From Bacteroidia bacterium (GTDB lineage: Bacteria; Bacteroidota; Bacteroidia; Chitinophagales; Saprospiraceae): a stretch of 16,459 nt of DNA. Under the pieces are notes generated by a model. It was not told where the DNA came from, ran no database searches, and saw nothing but the letters and a program-made list of their open reading frames with translations. Location: NCBI GenBank assembly GCA_030431945.1, contig JAUIIF010000030.1, forward strand, positions 1-16,459, in the 5' to 3' direction. The position numbers were made by a program, and so were the translations under genes. Of this stretch, positions 6,645 through 13,988 are shown piece by piece. Each line of letters begins with the position of its first letter. Positions within the stretch are counted from its first letter, which is position 1.

Positions 6645-7021
6645 AGTAGGTATTGAGTGATTTCAATGAAATAAAAAGGGTGATTAATTGCTTTACCGCT
6701 TCTGCGTCCGTGGTGTTCGGTATTTCTTAAAAAATCTTACGACTTACCGTGAGGGGGGGGACTGACCTGCAGGGTAGTCCTGAGTTCCTCCACGGAGAAA
6801 TTGGACGCGTAGCCAACGTTCAGCGAGCGATCGCGTAGCAGGTCCAGGCCGTTATGTGGAAGTTGTTGCAGGACCCCTTACCCGTATTGGCGCAGACTGA
6901 TGCGCTATGCGCGCCGGCCACTGAAGCAGTAAGCCCAAATTAACCGGACTTTGTTTCACTTGCTCCTCATGCTGGTTTTTTTAACCAAAAAATAATTGGA
7001 GGGGCCGCAAGAATACAGTGG
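6645..7021. other. 377-bp gap with no intact gene
   Basis: The gap lies between the YqaE start and the creatininase stop, both on the minus strand. It holds a G8 run at 6753-6760, a short gene-like minus-strand frame (6737-6874) and a small inverted repeat, TGGTT-TTTTT-AACCA, near 6974-6988 in an AT-rich patch. No tRNA or clear terminator with a U-tract is visible. The YqaE promoter should lie in its lower part, but I could not place it with confidence. Confidence 0.6.
6737..6874 (-). pseudogene. possible decayed coding fragment
   Basis: Read on the minus strand, 45 codons are open between a TAA just upstream and a TAA at 6737-6739, without an ATG. The translation looks protein-like (LPHNGLDLLRDRSLNVGYA, then FSVEELRTTLQV) but I do not recognise a family. 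It ends in a proline run encoded by a G8 tract, a likely slippage site. It could be the tail of a lost gene or chance. Confidence 0.3.
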
Positions 7022-7783
7022 CTACAGGTAAAAATCTTCCTTTGTTATGGCCGCAAGGTCAATGAATAGTTGAGCAAACTTCTCCGTTACGTCCCGGAAA
7101 TATCGTTCGCCCTTGGCGGCGGTAGCTTTCCGGGGGTCACCCGTACCGGTGCTCTCCGTTATTTCAGACCAGGGGCGCTCCCGCCACACCCACCCTTCTT
7201 TAAAGGCGGAGATGCGCGGCTGCCGCTCTTTACCGTCACCGGCTTCCGTAAGGGGTAAAACGAGCTCCGGGCGCAGGTGTAAGACGAGGCTTGTCTCCAC
7301 TTCGTCAGCGTGGTCACCACCTTCCTCTACGTACAGTTCGCGGTCCAGTGCCTTGAACCAGTTGGTCTCCACCAGGAGCATTTCCGGAAACTCCACGCCC
7401 AACTCCCGCAGCATCGTCCGGAAGTTATTACCTCCGTGACTATTGAAGACCACCAGCTTTTTTATACCCTGCCGGTTGAGGACGGTCACCAGGTCGCGCA
7501 GAATGGCCAGTTGGGTACTGGGCATCAGGTTCATGTCCAGTTTGATGTCGTGCTGGCCGGTATTGACGCCGAAGGGAATACACGGCAAGATGATGACCCT
7601 GGCACCCGCTTCCCAGGCCAGCCTGCCCGCCTCCGCCGCAATGGCTTCGCCTTCGATGATGTCCGTCGCGTAGGGCAGGTGGTAGTTGTGGGCTTCAGTA
7701 GCCGCCCAGGGCAAAACAGCGAGTTCGTAATCAGTGGCCTTGACGGCCTTCCAGTTCGTTTCGGCCAGGAGGTAGGGGCGCAT
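7022..7783 (-). CDS. creatininase-family amidohydrolase
   Basis: A 253-residue protein of the usual size for the creatininase family, metal-dependent cytoplasmic amidohydrolases that include creatininase and MftE-like peptidases. The metal-binding signature is present in modified form: LPWAATEAHNYHLPYATD (24-41) supplies Glu30, His32 and Asp41. NSHGGN (114-119) supplies His116, and GDHADEVETSLVL (156-168) is the family's HAGExETS segment with Asp160 in place of Gly. The residues around Glu30 (ATEAHNYHLP) differ from the common GSxEQHGPHLP, so the substrate is unlikely to be creatinine. The gene follows the aldo/keto reductase after 266 bp. That gap holds several hairpins, so cotranscription is uncertain. 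Confidence 0.9.
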   Translation of the reverse strand: MRPYLLAETNWKAVKATDYELAVLPWAATEAHNYHLPYATDIIEGEAIAAEAGRLAWEAGARVIILPCIPFGVNTGQHDIKLDMNLMPSTQLAILRDLVTVLNRQGIKKLVVFNSHGGNNFRTMLRELGVEFPEMLLVETNWFKALDRELYVEEGGDHADEVETSLVLHLRPELVLPLTEAGDGKERQPRISAFKEGWVWRERPWSEITESTGTGDPRKATAAKGERYFRDVTEKFAQLFIDLAAITKEDFYL

Positions 7784-7811
7784 GGTTGGAGTATTGGGAG
7801 GGTTGGACTGT

Positions 7812-8041
7812 CAGCAGCAAATTCTAAGCGCTGCTGCAAATATCGTGTTTAAGAAACGGCCCGGGCAGCACCTGCTGCGGCAGGGCAAAACCTGATACTG
7901 AAGTGCCAATGGCCGGCAGTCCGCCGGCTCCGGGAAGGAGGCCCCGCCCCACTGTACTGGTGGTACAAGTTGTTGTTCACACGCTGCGGGTTAAGCGCTT
8001 TGCGTCGTCATCCCGGCACCGCAGCAGCAGCGTGTGCTGCT
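7812..8041. repeat. cluster of hairpins sharing a GCAGC/GCTGC stem
   Basis: The aldo/keto reductase-creatininase gap contains three inverted repeats built on the same sequence: CAGCAGC/GCTGCTG at 7812-7836 (11-base loop), GCAGCA/TGCTGC at 7865-7878 (CC between arms) and AGCAGCA/TGCTGCT at 8023-8041 (GCGTG loop). Two unrelated ones lie between them: GCCGGC/GCCGGC at 7912-7928 and TGTAC/GTACA at 7953-7967. None is followed by a T-run on the minus strand. The copy at 8023-8041 lies 8 bp after the reductase stop and may act in 3' end formation. Confidence 0.55.
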
Positions 8042-8049
8042 AAGGCCCG

Positions 8050-9036
8050 TTACCACAACTGGTGCACATTTTCCTTGATCATCTCCTCGTAGATGGTGTT
8101 CATCCCGTTTACCTGGGCCTCCGTGAGGGGCGGCAGTTCCGGGGCCGAGAGGTTGGAGTGGAGGTGCTGGATTTTGGAGGCACCCGGGATGATGCAACTT
8201 ACTTCCGGAAACCGGAGAATCCACTGCAACGCCCTGGGCGCCAGGTTCGCCTCCCCGGGAAACAACGCCTTCATTTTTTCCATTGCTGCCAGCCCCAGGT
8301 CATAATTGACCCCGCTGAAGGTTTCACCTTTGTCAAACCCTGCACCTTCCCGGTTGAAATTCCGGTGATCTTCGGCACCAAAAGTGGAAGTGGGGGAGAA
8401 CTTGCCCGTCAGCAGCCCCGATGCCAGCGGCACCCGGACAATCACCCCTACGTTACGCGCCCGTGCTTCCGCAAAAAACAGTTCAGAAGGGCGTTGCCGG
8501 AACACGTTGAAAATGATCTGTACCGTCGTCACGTTGTCGTACTGCATTCCCTTCAGGGCTTCTTCCACTTTCTCTACGCTCACGCCGAGGTGCCTGATTT
8601 TGCCCTCTTCCCGCAAGCGCTCAAATAAACCGAAAATCTCCGGGCGGTAGTAAACTTCGGTGGGCGGGCAGTGCAGTTGAATCAGGTCGAGCGTCTCCAG
8701 GCCGGTGCGGCGCAGGCTGTCCTCCACGTAAGTGCGCAGGGCCTGTTCGGTGTAACCCTCATTAAGGTGAGGGGTGATCTGGCGCCCACACTTAGTCGCG
8801 ACGTAAATTCTTTCCGAGCGGCTTCTGACGACCCGGCCGACGGCCTCTTCACTCAGACCGGCGGAGTAAACATCCGCCGTGTCAATAAAATTAACCCCGG
8901 CGTCAATGGCGGCGTGCAGAATGCCTTCGGCAACTTTGTCGCTGAAGGGGTCTCCCCACTTTCCCCCTACCTGCCAGGTACCAAGGGATATTTCGGAAAC
9001 GGAAAAATTGGTTTTGCCAAGGGTGCGGTAATTCAT
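8050..9036 (-). CDS. aldo/keto reductase
   Basis: A 328-residue NADPH-dependent oxidoreductase of the aldo/keto reductase superfamily (TIM barrel, cytoplasmic). It opens with MNYRTLGKTNFSVSEISLGTW, typical of the bacterial YajO/general stress 69-like groups. The catalytic tetrad is visible as Asp52 and Tyr57 in FIDTADVYSAGLSE, Lys82 in VATKCG and His122 in LIQLHCPP. The segment WILRFPEVSCIIPGASKIQHL near the C-terminus is the cofactor-binding motif. The physiological substrate, probably an aldehyde or ketone sugar derivative, cannot be deduced. It lies 251 bp downstream of the ABC exporter on the same strand. Confidence 0.93.
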   Translation of the reverse strand: MNYRTLGKTNFSVSEISLGTWQVGGKWGDPFSDKVAEGILHAAIDAGVNFIDTADVYSAGLSEEAVGRVVRSRSERIYVATKCGRQITPHLNEGYTEQALRTYVEDSLRRTGLETLDLIQLHCPPTEVYYRPEIFGLFERLREEGKIRHLGVSVEKVEEALKGMQYDNVTTVQIIFNVFRQRPSELFFAEARARNVGVIVRVPLASGLLTGKFSPTSTFGAEDHRNFNREGAGFDKGETFSGVNYDLGLAAMEKMKALFPGEANLAPRALQWILRFPEVSCIIPGASKIQHLHSNLSAPELPPLTEAQVNGMNTIYEEMIKENVHQLW

Positions 9037-9065
9037 AATCGGCGCGTAATTTTTTTGCTGGTGGA

Positions 9066-9073
9066 CAAAGAGA
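9066..9073 (-). promoter_or_regulatory. possible -7 element of the aldo/keto reductase gene
   Basis: On the minus strand this reads TCTCTTTG, one mismatch from TAnnTTTG, 29 bp before the ATG. A copy of the dispersed GC-rich motif ends 12 bp upstream. An alternative, TACCTTTC, lies on the far side of the motif near 9106-9113. Confidence 0.35.
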
Positions 9074-9085
9074 TGTGCGGGGCGG

Positions 9086-9101
9086 GCGCGGCCGCCGGTG
9101 C
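9086..9101 (-). repeat. dispersed intergenic motif, copy 4 (one mismatch)
   Basis: On the minus strand this is GCACCGGCGGCCGCGC, one base different from the other copies. It lies 49 bp before the aldo/keto reductase start and in that gene's orientation, and it keeps the GCGGCCGC core (9088-9095). Confidence 0.6.
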
Positions 9102-9170
9102 AAAGAAAGGTAACCGCAGCGAGGTAGTCCGGCCTGTCAACTTTCCTTGCACCAGCGTCCGCGCCCGAAT

Positions 9171-9206
9171 CAGGGCGTACCCGCAGTGCTTTTCTGCATA
9201 CGCCTG
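9171..9206. other. hairpin between the ABC exporter and the aldo/keto reductase
   Basis: CAGGGCGTA pairs with TACGCCTG (one bulged G) and GCAG with CTGC inside it, around a TGCTTTT loop. It lies 81 bp past the exporter stop. There is no T-run after it on the minus strand, so it is at best a non-standard terminator separating the two genes. Confidence 0.4.
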
Positions 9207-9287
9207 ACGCCTTGCTTCGGTTGAGCCACTGGTCTGGAAATCCTCCGTTTTTCCCGCTGGTGCTTTAGCCTTTTGTACGCACCGGGC

Positions 9288-11129
9288 CTACTGCACAGAC
9301 CCCTGGTCTGCCGTTTCGAGCAGTTGACTATCGTAGAGCTCTGCGTAAAGGCCGCCCTGCGCGAGCAACTCGGCGTGGGAGCCACTTTCTACAATCTGGC
9401 CCTTGTCCAGCACGACGATGCGGTCCACGCTGCGCAGCGTGGACAACCGGTGGGCAATGATGATGCCCGTCCGGCTGGCGTCCGCCAGCGCTGCATCGAT
9501 GGCCTGCTGTATTTCCTTTTCTGCCTTATTGTCCAGCGAACTGGTCGCCTCGTCAAAGATGACAATCGGGGAGGTGCCGGCCTCCAGGATGGCCCGGGCA
9601 ATGGCCACCCGCTGTCGCTGTCCGCCCGATAGCTTGATGCCCCGTTCCCCCACGGCAGTACCGTACCCCTGCGGGGTTTCGAGAATGAAAGCATGTGCCT
9701 GGGCCTTGCTGGCGGCGGCTTCGATTTCTGCCTGGCTGGCCGCCGGTTTACCGTAGGCAATGTTTTCCCGCAAGCTGCGGTGAAACAAACTGGGGTCTTG
9801 CGGAACCAGGGAAATTTTTGAGCGCAGGTAAGCCTGCTGCAGCTGCCGGATGTCCGTGCCATCGACCCGGATGGAGCCGGTGTCTACGTCCATATGTCGC
9901 TGCAAAAGCGTTACGAGGGTGGACTTGCCCGACCCGCTTGGCCCGACAATGCCGACTTTTTCTCCCGCCCTGATCTTCAGGTTAAACCCGGCAAAAACCT
10001 CCGCGCCTTCCGGGTAGGTAAAGGAAACATTATGGAAGGCCACGGCTCCGGCTTCGATTCCCTGCGTAAGGGCTTGCGGCGCATCATTGATGTCAGTTGC
10101 CGTCCGGATGTGTTCCATAAATTTATTGGCGTCGGCGTAGGCCTGCGTCATGGCATTGATCATGCGGGAGAAATTCCAGACCTCCTGCGAAATGTTGTTG
10201 GTGTAGTAAAGAATCAGGACGATGGTACCGGCACTTATGTCACCCCGTACCCAGGCCCGGGCGGCAATGAGCAGGATCCCCACGTCGAGCACGACGAGGA
10301 GCACTCCCTGCAGGCCATTGCGCCAGCGGCTCCAGTACTTGTTGCGGTGCCGCGCCCGGTGCAATGATTCATGCCGGTGCTCGTAGTGATGCCGTTCGCG
10401 GGATTCGGCACCGAAGGTTTTGATGGTCATGGCGTTGCTGAGGTTATCCGCCAGCAGGCCGGTCATGCCCGAACTGAGCTCCGCCACCCGCCGCTCGTGG
10501 AGCAGCTTCTTGCGGGAGACGAGGACGACCACTACCAGGTAGACCAGAAACCAGCTCAGGATACCGAGGGCACCGATGGGGAAAATGAAGGCAAGGGCAC
10601 CGAGGCTGCCGAAGAAAACAATGACCCACCAGAAAAAGGTGAAAGTACCGTGATCCATAAAAACGTCAAAAGCACTGCGCATCTGGCGGTGGTCATTGAG
10701 CAGGGAACCGGCAAAGTTGTTGACGAAGAACTTACGCCCGTGCTTCAGGTAATCCCCGAACATCCCGATTTCCAGCCGGCGGACGGTGCCCAGCCGGAAA
10801 TGATCGAAGCACCAGTCTCCGGCCCGGAACGCTGCGATGCGTACGGAGTACAATACCCCGGCAATCAGTACGTAGCCCAGTAAGGTGACGTATTGGCTTT
10901 GCCGGGCGGCCGTGCCGGGGGCCGCCATGTCCGTAGTCATCCCGTCGATTATCTTTTGGTAATAAATCGGGATTAGGATGTTGATGGCGATAATACCGAT
11001 CGCGTAGAGCACGTAGATGCCAATGAAAAAACGCAGATAGGGGCGGGCCGCAGCGCCCCAGTAGCGAAGGATCTCGAGCAGGCTGTTGAGGACTTCCCGC
11101 CCGGAAAGCGGCGTACTGGTGTTTTTCAT
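9288..11129 (-). CDS. ABC exporter half-transporter (membrane domain fused to ATPase)
   Basis: A 613-residue type IV ABC exporter, normal length for an MsbA/ATM-like half-transporter that works as a dimer in the inner membrane. Residues about 30-335 hold six membrane helices and the coupling region with TIKTFGAESRE (235-245). The nucleotide-binding domain follows: NVSFTYPEG (367-375), Walker A GPSGSGKST (396-404), Q-loop Gln444, signature LSGGQRQR (500-507), Walker B IVIFDEA (522-528) with D-loop SSLD, and H-loop His560. All ATPase residues are intact. The substrate is unknown and no partner gene is adjacent. It is transcribed divergently from the hydroxylase-like gene, with an 18-bp palindrome between them. 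Confidence 0.94.
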   Translation of the reverse strand: MKNTSTPLSGREVLNSLLEILRYWGAAARPYLRFFIGIYVLYAIGIIAINILIPIYYQKIIDGMTTDMAAPGTAARQSQYVTLLGYVLIAGVLYSVRIAAFRAGDWCFDHFRLGTVRRLEIGMFGDYLKHGRKFFVNNFAGSLLNDHRQMRSAFDVFMDHGTFTFFWWVIVFFGSLGALAFIFPIGALGILSWFLVYLVVVVLVSRKKLLHERRVAELSSGMTGLLADNLSNAMTIKTFGAESRERHHYEHRHESLHRARHRNKYWSRWRNGLQGVLLVVLDVGILLIAARAWVRGDISAGTIVLILYYTNNISQEVWNFSRMINAMTQAYADANKFMEHIRTATDINDAPQALTQGIEAGAVAFHNVSFTYPEGAEVFAGFNLKIRAGEKVGIVGPSGSGKSTLVTLLQRHMDVDTGSIRVDGTDIRQLQQAYLRSKISLVPQDPSLFHRSLRENIAYGKPAASQAEIEAAASKAQAHAFILETPQGYGTAVGERGIKLSGGQRQRVAIARAILEAGTSPIVIFDEATSSLDNKAEKEIQQAIDAALADASRTGIIIAHRLSTLRSVDRIVVLDKGQIVESGSHAELLAQGGLYAELYDSQLLETADQGSVQ

Positions 11130-11185
11130 GTCGTGGGGAGCTTAGGGAAGGGGCAACACCCGCCGGCCGGAAAAAATTCCTGAAA

Positions 11186-11203
11186 GGACAAAAATTTTTG
11201 TCC
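11186..11203. promoter_or_regulatory. 18-bp perfect palindrome in a divergent promoter region
   Basis: GGACAAAAATTTTTGTCC lies in the 117-bp space between the divergent ABC exporter and hydroxylase-like genes. Each strand contains AATTTTTG, one mismatch from the TAnnTTTG -7 element. It could be an operator serving both genes, overlapping divergent promoters, or a bidirectional hairpin. Confidence 0.6.
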
Positions 11204-11246
11204 CTGCAAAGAAAGTGCTGATCTTGGGGCCTGAATCTTTCTGCCT

Positions 11247-11840
11247 ATGGAACCCCGGCCACTACCTGACCGCCTGAAACTCAACCTCGATTTTTCTCCC
11301 GTTTTGCTGCAGCAGGACCTGGCCCGGCTGGCGGAAGCAGCCACCGACTGGACCGACCATTTCGTAAAAACCAATTACCAGGGCAACTGGTCCGTAGTGC
11401 CGTTGCGGGCCAACCGCGGCGCCGTTCATCCGATCCAGCAAATCTATTCAGACCCCAACTCGAGGGATTACGTTGATACGCCTTATCTGGATTACTGCCC
11501 TTACCTCCAGGAAGTACTGGCCGGCTTTAAGACTACGGTGTACGCCGCCCGCCTCATGCGCCTGGGGACAGGGTCCGTGATCAAAGAGCACCGCGATTAC
11601 GACCTGGACGCTGCCGGCGAGTGTATCCGCCTCCACATTCCGGTGGTGACCAATCCTGAGGTGCACTTCCTCCTGAACCACGAAAGAGTGATCATGGACG
11701 CCGGAACCTGTTGGTACCTGCGCCTGTCTGACCCGCACAGCGTGCGGAACGAGGGCCCGGACCGTATTCACCTGGTGATCGACCTGGCGGTCAATCCGTG
11801 GGTGCAGGAGCAATTAGCCGCCGCCGCCCAGTTGGTTTAG
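11247..11840 (+). CDS. aspartyl/asparaginyl beta-hydroxylase-like dioxygenase
   Basis: A 197-residue protein with the pattern of the Asp/Asn beta-hydroxylase family, Fe(II)/2-oxoglutarate-dependent cupin enzymes. The likely iron ligands are His115 in VIKEHRDYDL and His164 in LSDPHSVRNEG. Arg173 in DRIHLVIDL matches the usual 2-oxoglutarate-binding arginine, and RLHIPV (128-133) is the conserved strand between the ligands. These enzymes hydroxylate protein side chains or free amino acids; the substrate here is unknown. No signal peptide is visible, so it should act in the cytoplasm. The stop overlaps the convergent purB stop by 4 bp. Confidence 0.85.
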   Translation: MEPRPLPDRLKLNLDFSPVLLQQDLARLAEAATDWTDHFVKTNYQGNWSVVPLRANRGAVHPIQQIYSDPNSRDYVDTPYLDYCPYLQEVLAGFKTTVYAARLMRLGTGSVIKEHRDYDLDAAGECIRLHIPVVTNPEVHFLLNHERVIMDAGTCWYLRLSDPHSVRNEGPDRIHLVIDLAVNPWVQEQLAAAAQLV

Positions 11841-13174
11841 AAACGACCGACGTAGGTCTCCGGGCGGATGGTTTTTAATTCCTGTTTGACGGCCTCACTC
11901 ACGTTGAGCCCGTCGATGAAGTCGTGGAGAATCGTCTCGCTGAATTCCGTCCGCCCCCGCGTCAGCTCCTTCAGGGCTTCGTAAGGCTTGGGGTAGCCTT
12001 CCCGCCGCAGGATGTTCTGAATGGCTTCGGCGCAGACGATCCAGTTGGCTTCCAGATCAGCGGCCAGTTTCCCTTCGTTCAGCAGCAATTTACTGAAGCC
12101 CTTGTCAATGGCTTTGATGGCGAGCAGTACGTGGGCTGCGGGCAGACCTACGTTGCGCAAGACCGTTGAGTCCGTCAGGTCCCGTTGCAGGCGGCTGATG
12201 GGGAGCTTATCCGCCAGGTGCGTGAACAGGGCCCGGGCGATGCCCAGGTTGCCTTCCGCGTTCTCAAAGTCAATCGGATTGACTTTGTGCGGCATGGCCG
12301 AAGAGCCAATCTCCCCGGCAATGGTTTTCTGGCGGAAATACTCCATGGAGATGTATTGCCAGATGTCGCGGCACATGTCAATGAGGATCGTACTGATGCG
12401 GTTGAGGGCGTGAAAGATGGCACCGAGGTTGTCGTAATGCTCAATCTGGGTCGTGGGGTAAGAACGACGCAGCCCCAGGTTTTTGCCCACGAATTCGTCA
12501 GCGAAAGCGTGCCAGTCGTAATCGGGGAAGGTGACGTAATGAGCGTTCATGTTCCCGGTAGCCCCGCCAAATTTTGCCGGAATCGGAACCTCCTGCAGTT
12601 GCCGCAGTTGCTCCCGCAGGCGGTGCGTCCACACACTGAATTCTTTGCCCAGCAAGGTGGGGGACGCTGGTTGACCGTGCGTTTTGGCGAGCATGGGTAC
12701 TTCGGACCATTCCAGCGCGTGCCGGTCCACCATACTGATCAGGCTTTCGAGAGCGGGGCAGATGACCTCATTCAGGGCATCTTTGATCGTCAGCGGAATG
12801 GCGGTATTGTTGATGTCCTGACTGGTAAGGCCAAAGTGTACGAATTCGAGAATGTCGTCCATTCCGGCTGCGGACATGCGGGCCTTCACGAAATATTCGA
12901 CGGCCTTGACGTCGTGATTGGTGGTGCGCTCCGTGGTCTTAATCTCCTGCGCGTCCGCTTCCGAAAAATTGGCGACCATTTTATTCAGGTCGTCCATCTG
13001 CTCGGCGGTGCAGTGTTGCAGCTGGGGCAAACCGAGTTGGTACAGTGCCTGCAGGTAACGCACTTCGATGAGGACGCGGTAGCGAATCAGGGCGTATTCG
13101 CTGAAGTATTCCTGAAGCTCGGCGGTCTTGCCGGCGTAGCGGCCGTCGATGGGGCCAATGGCACGAAGGGACAT
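11837..13174 (-). CDS. purB: adenylosuccinate lyase
   Basis: PurB catalyses two fumarate-releasing steps of purine synthesis: SAICAR to AICAR and adenylosuccinate to AMP. This 445-residue protein is of the E. coli-like type. TERTTNHDVKAVEY (81-94) and HFGLTSQDINNTA (113-125) form the active-site walls, KTHGQPASPT (164-173) carries the catalytic His166, and the fumarase-superfamily signature SSAMPHKVNPIDFENAEGN begins at 291 with the catalytic serine loop. All of these are intact. It stands alone rather than in a pur operon. Its upstream region carries a -7-like box and one copy of the dispersed motif. Confidence 0.97.
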   Translation of the reverse strand: MSLRAIGPIDGRYAGKTAELQEYFSEYALIRYRVLIEVRYLQALYQLGLPQLQHCTAEQMDDLNKMVANFSEADAQEIKTTERTTNHDVKAVEYFVKARMSAAGMDDILEFVHFGLTSQDINNTAIPLTIKDALNEVICPALESLISMVDRHALEWSEVPMLAKTHGQPASPTLLGKEFSVWTHRLREQLRQLQEVPIPAKFGGATGNMNAHYVTFPDYDWHAFADEFVGKNLGLRRSYPTTQIEHYDNLGAIFHALNRISTILIDMCRDIWQYISMEYFRQKTIAGEIGSSAMPHKVNPIDFENAEGNLGIARALFTHLADKLPISRLQRDLTDSTVLRNVGLPAAHVLLAIKAIDKGFSKLLLNEGKLAADLEANWIVCAEAIQNILRREGYPKPYEALKELTRGRTEFSETILHDFIDGLNVSEAVKQELKTIRPETYVGRF

Positions 13175-13219
13175 GGGGGAGTCTTTTGGTCAGTTAGTCT
13201 GTTGGTACGATCAGGGGCG

Positions 13220-13227
13220 CGAAGGTA
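13220..13227 (-). promoter_or_regulatory. possible -7 element of purB
   Basis: On the minus strand this reads TACCTTCG, one mismatch from TAnnTTTG, 45 bp before the purB ATG. Its -33 region falls within the dispersed GC-rich motif, and no TTTG box is seen. Confidence 0.35.
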
Positions 13228-13241
13228 AGCATTCTTAAGGG

Positions 13242-13257
13242 GCGCGGCCGCAGGTGC
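13242..13257 (-). repeat. dispersed intergenic motif, copy 2
   Basis: On the minus strand this is GCACCTGCGGCCGCGC, identical over 18 bases (13241-13258) to the copy at 2572-2589. It lies 67 bp before the purB start in purB orientation. Shikimate kinase diverges from it on the other side. Confidence 0.7.
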
Positions 13258-13309
13258 CGGGGTAAGAAAAAGGCGCAGGGGAGGGGAGGCTGGTGAGATT
13301 TTCCTTCCC

Positions 13310-13858
13310 TTGCTGTACTTTGCACCCTCGCCAAGATCAATTATCCTTATCAATCCGCAAAAAATATACCTCGTCGGCTTTATGGGGTCCGGGAAATCCT
13401 GGACCGGCCGCCGCCTGGCCGTCAGGCTCGGCCTGCCCTTTGTCGACCTCGATGAGGTCATCGAGCAAGCCGCCGGAAAAACCATCAGCGCGATCTTTGC
13501 TGAAGACGGGGAGGCGGCGTTTCGCCGCCTCGAAACGGAAGCACTGCGCGCTACGGCTACGGAGCCGGCCCTGATTGTCGCCACCGGCGGCGGAGCACCT
13601 TGTTTCCACGACAACATGAGCTGGATGAACGCCAACGGCCTCACGGTGTTCCTTGATCCCGACCAGGACGTACTCATCTCCCGGCTCACCGCCGGGCGGG
13701 GGCACCGGCCGTTGTTACAGTCCGCGGAAGAACTGGCTACCCTGATCACGGAAAAAATGGCCGTTCGCAGGCCCAGCTACGAGCAGGCCTGGCTGCGGGT
13801 AAGCGGCCTGCAGGCAGCGGGCGAAGTCGAGGAAGTGATCATTGCTCACCTTGCCTGA
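13310..13858 (+). CDS. aroK: shikimate kinase
   Basis: Shikimate kinase phosphorylates shikimate with ATP, the fifth step from DAHP towards chorismate and the aromatic amino acids. Numbered from TTG 13310 (182 residues), the P-loop GFMGSGKS is at 23-30, the shikimate-binding DLDEVIE at 46-52, FRRLETEAL at 71-79, GGGAP at 93-97 and the lid RPLL at 133-136. All are intact. The position after the P-loop Ser is Trp (GKSWTG), where Thr is common. The start is uncertain: no ATG or GTG precedes the P-loop in frame. The only standard candidates are TTG 13310 or the CTG after it, and a TACTTTG box lies at 13316-13322. The gene diverges from purB. Confidence 0.92.
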   Translation: MLYFAPSPRSIILINPQKIYLVGFMGSGKSWTGRRLAVRLGLPFVDLDEVIEQAAGKTISAIFAEDGEAAFRRLETEALRATATEPALIVATGGGAPCFHDNMSWMNANGLTVFLDPDQDVLISRLTAGRGHRPLLQSAEELATLITEKMAVRRPSYEQAWLRVSGLQAAGEVEEVIIAHLA

Positions 13859-13988
13859 ACCACCGTTAAGTAATTTTATCACTGCTGATTACACCCAAAT
13901 TCCCGGTTCGTCCGTTATGCCTGGGCCAGCCGTGCTGTAGCGACATTAATCTTTTAGTCTAATTAACCATAAAACGGCCTCCTTTACC

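Noticed and set aside
9170..9385. Short minus-strand frame between the ABC exporter and the aldo/keto reductase
   Set aside because: It overlaps the exporter's 3' end in another frame, has a random-looking basic composition and no recognisable domain.
7022..11129. Creatininase, aldo/keto reductase and ABC exporter as one metabolic operon
   Set aside because: The genes are separated by 266 and 251 bp containing hairpins and promoter-like boxes, so a single functional unit is not supported.
12185..13228. Long plus-strand frame of 347 codons opposite purB
   Set aside because: It is the antisense of a clear purB gene and has no protein family character; long opposite frames are common in GC-rich genes.
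13901..13915. GGTTCGTCC resembling a tRNA T-loop
   Set aside because: No acceptor, D or anticodon stems can be drawn around it.
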